Source: Thermotogaceae bacterium
GTDB taxonomy: Bacteria; Thermotogota; Thermotogae; Thermotogales; Thermotogaceae
Assembly (NCBI GenBank): GCA_021161105.1
Contig: JAGHBG010000045.1
Span: 1-5,689 of the forward strand
DNA: 5,689 nt
Direction: 5' to 3'
Shown: positions 5,169-5,689 of the stretch, piece by piece
Numbering within the stretch: position 1 is the first letter of the stretch
Layout: each line of letters begins with the position of its first letter
Made by a program: the position numbers and the translations under genes
The notes under the pieces: generated by a model
What the model was told of the DNA's origin: nothing
The model's input: only the letters and a program-made list of their open reading frames with translations
Database searches by the model: none

Positions 5169-5689
5169 ACCTGTTTTTGGACGTTGTTGGAAAAAGAGAA
5201 GATGGGTACCATAACATTGTTTCAGTATTTCAAGAAATTTCTCTGCATGACACGATGAAGGTAAAGTTTACCAAAAATGGGTTTAAACTTGAAAGTACAA
5301 AAGCTCTTCCTGAGGATAATACCCTTTATAAAGCTTATGAAATTTTTAAGGAAGCGCTTAAGCTGGATTTTGGCCTTCATATAAAGCTTATAAAGAGGAT
5401 ACCTTCAGGAGCAGGTTTGGGTGGAGGAAGTTCAAATGCTGCAGCTTTAATTCGAATTTTAAGTGAGTATTTCAGGGTCGATAAGGAAGATGTTTTAAAA
5501 GTTGCAGAATCTGTTGGTAGTGATGTACCTTTCTTTTTATATGGCGGAACTGCTCTTGTTGAAGGCAGAGGGGAATTTATAACGCCCCTGGATGATCTCC
5601 CAGAATATGGAGTAATTCTTTTTGTCCCCAGGGTTAGGGTAAGCACAAAATTTGCTTATCAAACTTTAAGAAAGGAGGATTTTGGAAGA
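5117..5689 (+). CDS. ispE: 4-diphosphocytidyl-2-C-methyl-D-erythritol kinase (partial, 3' end missing)
   Basis: This GHMP-family kinase phosphorylates the 2-hydroxyl of CDP-methylerythritol using ATP, the fourth enzymatic step of the MEP isoprenoid pathway in the cytoplasm. 191 codons are visible, about two thirds of the usual 270-290. The substrate-binding start YAKLNLFLD is at residues 14-22 with the catalytic K16, followed by KREDGYH (26-32). The ATP-binding GHMP motif PSGAGLGGGSSNAAA is at 96-110, and GSDVPFFL at 134-141 carries the catalytic D136. The frame is open from 5096. TTG 5117 is the only normal start that keeps A-K-L-N, and it has a GGAGGG SD at 5102-5107. A start at TTG 5165 would delete K16, so I reject it. 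The resulting 52 bp overlap with the Nudix gene suggests translational coupling. The frame shows no defect up to the window edge. Confidence 0.93.
   Translation, partial: MVKNSAGWIEKASYAKLNLFLDVVGKREDGYHNIVSVFQEISLHDTMKVKFTKNGFKLESTKALPEDNTLYKAYEIFKEALKLDFGLHIKLIKRIPSGAGLGGGSSNAAALIRILSEYFRVDKEDVLKVAESVGSDVPFFLYGGTALVEGRGEFITPLDDLPEYGVILFVPRVRVSTKFAYQTLRKEDFGR

Noticed and set aside
4997..5646. Minus-strand open frames at 4997-5212 and 5377-5646
   Set aside because: They are antisense to the Nudix and IspE coding sequences, whose motifs are intact, and their serine- and proline-rich translations look like reverse-strand artefacts.
1..5689. Mobile element, CRISPR array or defence island
   Set aside because: No transposase or integrase, terminal repeats, spaced direct repeats or defence-type domains were seen. 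The tRNA has no duplicated 3' end nearby that would mark an integrated element.

Overview
The window is AT-rich bacterial chromosomal DNA with tightly packed genes, strong Shine-Dalgarno (SD) sequences (GGAGGTG type) and several TTG starts. I infer a thermophile, most likely in the Thermotogota. The clues are the style of the IspE and Nudix proteins, the RuvX and FliJ types, the gene packing, and one tRNA whose stems are all Watson-Crick and about 70% GC in an AT-rich context. The phylum is an inference and not proven by any single marker here. I see no phage, insertion sequence, CRISPR, defence or biosynthetic cluster, and no stretch over 300 bases without a gene.

Layout. (1) 1-2505 is a plus-strand run: the tail of an unidentified gene, a RuvX/YqgF-family nuclease with an extra C-terminal region, a tRNA-Arg(CCG) whose 5' end overlaps the ruvX-like gene, a FliJ-like flagellar coiled-coil protein, and an MFS transporter resembling the fosmidomycin-resistance (Fsr) family. 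(2) 2480-3532 is a minus-strand gene for a membrane-anchored or secreted endonuclease/exonuclease/phosphatase (EEP) protein. It converges on and overlaps the transporter gene by 26 bp. (3) 3533-3608 is a short divergent promoter region. (4) 3609-4430 encodes an exported beta-propeller-like protein of unknown function, with no SD and possibly an almost leaderless mRNA. (5) 4575-5689 is a two-gene unit: a Nudix hydrolase and ispE of the MEP isoprenoid pathway. The ispE gene starts 52 bp inside the Nudix gene and runs off the window.

How the genes work together. Mostly these look like unrelated housekeeping functions packed close together. The interesting points are in the junctions. The ruvX-like stop codon lies inside the tRNA D-arm, so tRNA 5' processing would remove the stop codon from that mRNA. 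The tRNA lacks an encoded CCA. The Nudix and ispE genes overlap enough to suggest translational coupling. The two divergent genes have overlapping promoter elements. I did not find a convincing new multi-gene system.
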